From an uncultured Clostridia bacterium (GTDB lineage Bacteria > Bacillota > Clostridia > Christensenellales > CAG-138), in the NCBI GenBank assembly GCA_934633695.1, contig CAKTYT010000006.1, positions 1 to 64,000 on the forward strand: a stretch of DNA of 64,000 bases, in the 5' to 3' direction. Under the pieces are notes generated by a model, which worked only from the letters and a program-made list of their open reading frames with translations, was not told the DNA's origin and did no database searches. The position numbers and the translations under genes are program-made. This document shows, piece by piece, positions 60,983 through 64,000 of the stretch; position 1 is the stretch's first letter, and the number at the start of each line of letters is the position of its first letter.

Positions 60983-63900
60983 ATGGTTTACAGAGTTTAC
61001 AGTGAAAAAAAAGAAGACTATCGTGAGTCGGCTAAATCGCTGCTGAATGATATAAGGGCGTTTCTCGGCGTTGACGGAATAGAGGATGTTCGTATTATAA
61101 ACAGGTATGATGTTGAGGGCATTGATGAAAAATTGTTCAATGCCTGCATACCTACCGTTTTCTCCGAGCCTCAGGTCGACACTGTTTCAAGAGACCTTGA
61201 AAATGATGGTGCAGTTATATTTGCGTCGGAGTACCTCCCGGGTCAGTTCGACCAACGTGCAGATTCCGCCGCCCAGTGCATAAGTCTCATTGCCGCATGT
61301 GAAAGACCACTCGTCCGTTCGGCAGTAGTTTATATGCTATACGGCAATATCAGCAGGGAAGATGTTGAAAAAATAAAAAGATATATAATCAACCCCGTTG
61401 ATTCACGAGAGGCAGACATGGAGCTTCCGAAAACTCTCAGGATGACGGTTGAAGAACCCGCACCCGTACCCAATGTTTTTCTCAGCACGGCCGATGCAAA
61501 GGAGCTTATAAAGCAGTACGGACTTGCAATGGACGAAGCGGATGTTGCATTCATTAAAAATTATTTCGCAGAGGAAGGCCGTGAACCTACACTCACAGAA
61601 TTGAAGGTTATCGACACCTATTGGTCCGATCATTGCCGTCACACGACGTTCAACACTAAAATTGTCGATATCGAATTTGAAGATGAAAAGGTTCGGCAAG
61701 CATTTGAACGTTATCTCAAGATTCGTGAAAGTGTAGGCGATAAAAAGCCCGTGTGCCTCATGGACATGGCATGTATTGCAGCAAAAGCCCTTAAAAAGAG
61801 CGGTGATCTTAAGAATCTTGATGAATCGGATGAAATAAATGCCTGTACGGTTAAGGTGAATGTCGATGTAGACGGCGTTGAAGAACCGTGGCTGATGCTT
61901 TTCAAAAACGAAACTCACAACCACCCGACGGAAATTGAACCATTTGGCGGTGCTGCGACCTGTGTCGGCGGTGCGATAAGAGATCCGCTTTCCGGAAGGA
62001 GTTTTGTCTACCATGCAATGCGTGTTACCGGTGCGGCAAATCCGCTTGCTCCTGTTGAAGATACAATTCAGGGCAAGCTGCCCCAGAAAAAACTCGTCAC
62101 TACGGCTGCGGCGGGCTACAGTGCTTACGGCAACCAGATCGGCCTTGCAACGGGCCTTGTCGATGAAATTTATCATGACGGTTATGCGGCAAAGCACATG
62201 GAAATCGGTGCCGTCGTTGGTGCTGCACCCTCTGCAAACGTGAGAAGAGACAAGCCGGCGGCAGGAGATAAAGTAATCCTGCTCGGGGGAAGAACCGGAA
62301 GAGACGGCTGCGGCGGTGCAACCGGTTCATCAAAATCTCACGATGCAACCTCGCTTTCGACCTGTGGAGCAGAGGTTCAGAAGGGCAACGCACCCGAGGA
62401 ACGTAAGCTCCAGAGGCTGTTTATGAACAAAGAAGCTTCGACCTTGATTAAATGCTGCAATGATTTCGGAGCAGGCGGCGTATCGGTTGCGATCGGAGAG
62501 CTTGCGGATGGGCTGAATATCAATCTTAATGCTGTTCCCAAAAAATATGAGGGTCTTGACGGTACAGAACTTGCAATAAGCGAGTCGCAGGAACGCATGG
62601 CGGTCGTTGTTGAAGCAGATGATGCCGAAAAATTCCTCAAGCTTGCTCACGGTGAAAACCTTCAAGCAACCATCGTCGCAGAGGTAACGGATACAGGCAG
62701 AATGGTTATGCTTAATAATGGCAGGGCGATAGTTGACCTTTCAAGGGAATTTTTGAACACAAACGGTGCAGAAAAGCATGCTTGGGTGAAAGTAAATAGT
62801 GCAGGCAAGGTACGGGATACTGCTCCCGACGGCGATTTTGAGCAGAGGATGAGTGCACTTGTTTCCGATCTCAATATCTGCTCAAGACAGGGGCTTTCGG
62901 AGAGATTCGATTCGACCATTGGTGCAGGTACGGTACTCATGCCCTTCGGCGGAAAAAATATGCTCACACCACCGCAGGTAATGGCGGCAAAGTTCCCGGT
63001 TCGACACGGCGAAACGGATTCATGCTCGGTAATGAGCTATGGCTTCGACGTTTATCTTTCCGAGGCTGATCCGTACGCAGGTGCATACTGTGCCGTTGTC
63101 AATTCTGTATCAAAACTCATTGCAAGCGGTGCTTCGTATGAGCATTGCTACTTGACTTTCCAGGAATATTTTGAGAAGCTCGGACAGGATAAAGAACGCT
63201 GGGGCAAGCCCCTTGCAGCACTGCTCGGCTCGGTTGACGCTCAAATGGGGCTTAAGATTGCTGCAATCGGCGGTAAGGACTCCATGAGCGGCACTTTTGA
63301 AAATATCAGTGTCCCGCCGACACTCGTCTCGTTTGCAATTACTGCCGACAAGGCGAAGAATATTATTTCGCCCGAATTTAAAAAGGCAGGCAATAAGGTC
63401 GTATTTTTGCCGGCAGAAAAGAACGCTTATGGACTGCCTGACTGCTGTTCGGTACGCAAAAATTTCGACACGGTTATTAAAACGATTCGAGACGGCAAGG
63501 TACTTTCCGCATGGACTCCAAACGCCGGCGGCATTGCCGAGGGTATCTTTAAAATGTGTATCGGCAACGGTTTCGGCTTCGATTTTGATGAGAATTTCGA
63601 TGAAAATGAAATTTTTACACGCAGCTATGGCGGATTCATTCTCGAACTCTGCGAAGATATGCCAATCGGCATTGAACTTGGCAGGGTAAGTGGTGAAATG
63701 ATAATTTCATATCGTGAGCACAAAATTGACCTTGGTCATCTTTTTAAGGATTATGACAGCAAACTTGAGAGTGTCTATCACCATAAGACTGCTGATAAGA
63801 GAAATATCGAAAAAATCAACTTCGTAAATAAGAACGTAATGGTCAAGCCGAAAACCGTTAAGGCAGTTCCACACGTACTTATTCCGGTTTTCCCGGGGAC

Positions 63901-64000
63901 GAACTGCGAAATGGATTCGGCAAGGGCAATGAGGCTTGCCGGTGCAGAAGCGGAGATAATTGTTATAAACAACCTGACGGCAAAAGACATTGAGGAATCG
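60983..64000 (+). CDS. purL: PurL, large FGAM synthase (3' end outside window)
   Basis: The frame is open from the ATG at 60983 (GGAAGGAT upstream) to the window end, 1006 codons without stop. It is the long single-chain type that carries its own glutaminase domain (about 1230-1300 residues). The N-terminal PurS-like region (YRVYSEKKEDYRESAKSLLN) is followed by the first synthase half with TYWSDHCRHTTF and FKNETHNHPTEIEPFGGAAT, a second half with GAGTVLMPFGGKNML and GGKDSMSG, and the beginning of the class I glutaminase VLIPVFPGTNCEMDSARAM just before the edge. The nucleophile Cys lies beyond. Separate purQ and purS are therefore unnecessary. Confidence 0.96.
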   Translation, partial: MVYRVYSEKKEDYRESAKSLLNDIRAFLGVDGIEDVRIINRYDVEGIDEKLFNACIPTVFSEPQVDTVSRDLENDGAVIFASEYLPGQFDQRADSAAQCISLIAACERPLVRSAVVYMLYGNISREDVEKIKRYIINPVDSREADMELPKTLRMTVEEPAPVPNVFLSTADAKELIKQYGLAMDEADVAFIKNYFAEEGREPTLTELKVIDTYWSDHCRHTTFNTKIVDIEFEDEKVRQAFERYLKIRESVGDKKPVCLMDMACIAAKALKKSGDLKNLDESDEINACTVKVNVDVDGVEEPWLMLFKNETHNHPTEIEPFGGAATCVGGAIRDPLSGRSFVYHAMRVTGAANPLAPVEDTIQGKLPQKKLVTTAAAGYSAYGNQIGLATGLVDEIYHDGYAAKHMEIGAVVGAAPSANVRRDKPAAGDKVILLGGRTGRDGCGGATGSSKSHDATSLSTCGAEVQKGNAPEERKLQRLFMNKEASTLIKCCNDFGAGGVSVAIGELADGLNINLNAVPKKYEGLDGTELAISESQERMAVVVEADDAEKFLKLAHGENLQATIVAEVTDTGRMVMLNNGRAIVDLSREFLNTNGAEKHAWVKVNSAGKVRDTAPDGDFEQRMSALVSDLNICSRQGLSERFDSTIGAGTVLMPFGGKNMLTPPQVMAAKFPVRHGETDSCSVMSYGFDVYLSEADPYAGAYCAVVNSVSKLIASGASYEHCYLTFQEYFEKLGQDKERWGKPLAALLGSVDAQMGLKIAAIGGKDSMSGTFENISVPPTLVSFAITADKAKNIISPEFKKAGNKVVFLPAEKNAYGLPDCCSVRKNFDTVIKTIRDGKVLSAWTPNAGGIAEGIFKMCIGNGFGFDFDENFDENEIFTRSYGGFILELCEDMPIGIELGRVSGEMIISYREHKIDLGHLFKDYDSKLESVYHHKTADKRNIEKINFVNKNVMVKPKTVKAVPHVLIPVFPGTNCEMDSARAMRLAGAEAEIIVINNLTAKDIEES

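Overview
The window reads as chromosomal DNA of a Gram-positive, anaerobic Firmicute (Bacillota), most likely a Clostridia-class gut or rumen type. The evidence is: strong sigma-A-like promoters with 16-18 bp spacers, purine-rich ribosome binding sites, a Spo0A-type DNA-binding domain, a clostridial glutamate fermentation cluster (methylaspartate route), PyrR, and a clostridial-style purine operon with a very large PurL. No rRNA, tRNA or CRISPR array was seen. Only the first 1.2 kb (fragment of an AbiEii-type toxin gene and a wrecked IS3/IS150-type element) looks mobile.

Layout. 0-1.2 kb: AbiEii C-terminus and IS remnant. 1.3-5.0 kb (minus): NupOPQ-like nucleoside ABC importer (ATPase and two permeases) without its binding lipoprotein. 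5.2-10.2 kb (minus): capB-capC-capA plus a lipoprotein gamma-glutamyltransferase, a coherent poly-gamma-glutamate capsule operon with its own promoter and a structured leader. 10.3-13.6 kb (minus): an unknown membrane-anchored protein, an 18-bp perfect inverted repeat, a Spo0A-like regulator whose receiver domain has lost its phosphorylation residues, and an M29 aminopeptidase. 13.8-15.7 kb (minus): PadR - DUF1700 - DUF4097 envelope module.

15.8-25.5 kb (plus): genes for glutamate -> 3-methylaspartate -> mesaconate -> citramalate -> pyruvate + acetate: CitE- and CitF-type lyase subunits, two-subunit mesaconase, a GntR regulator, then from a second promoter with a folded leader glutamate mutase S, its reactivase, mutase E and methylaspartate ammonia-lyase. 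The lyase acyl-carrier subunit (CitD) and its maturation genes are not here. 25.6-28.1 kb: rpmG-secE-nusG-rplK-rplA, ended by a strong terminator instead of continuing into rplJ-rplL.

28.1-36.5 kb: two convergent ABC export systems whose last genes overlap tail to tail (GntR/ATPase/permease on plus; zinc-ribbon membrane protein/ATPase/two permeases on minus). 36.7-38.9 kb: TtcA-type tRNA thiolase and an S41 protease. 38.9-45.3 kb (minus): TrkH, TrkA and a large lipoprotein with four lamin-tail domains plus a CotH domain. 45.5-47.7 kb: dnaA (unusual recognition motif, no dnaN beside it) and pyrR. 47.8-49.9 kb (minus): two GNAT acetyltransferases and a membrane-flavodoxin fusion. 50.0-64.0 kb: purine synthesis, with purB-purA on minus and purE-C-F-M-N-O-(AICAR transformylase)-D-L on plus. 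IMP formation is split between PurO and a free AICAR transformylase instead of PurH; purK is absent; purL runs off the window end.
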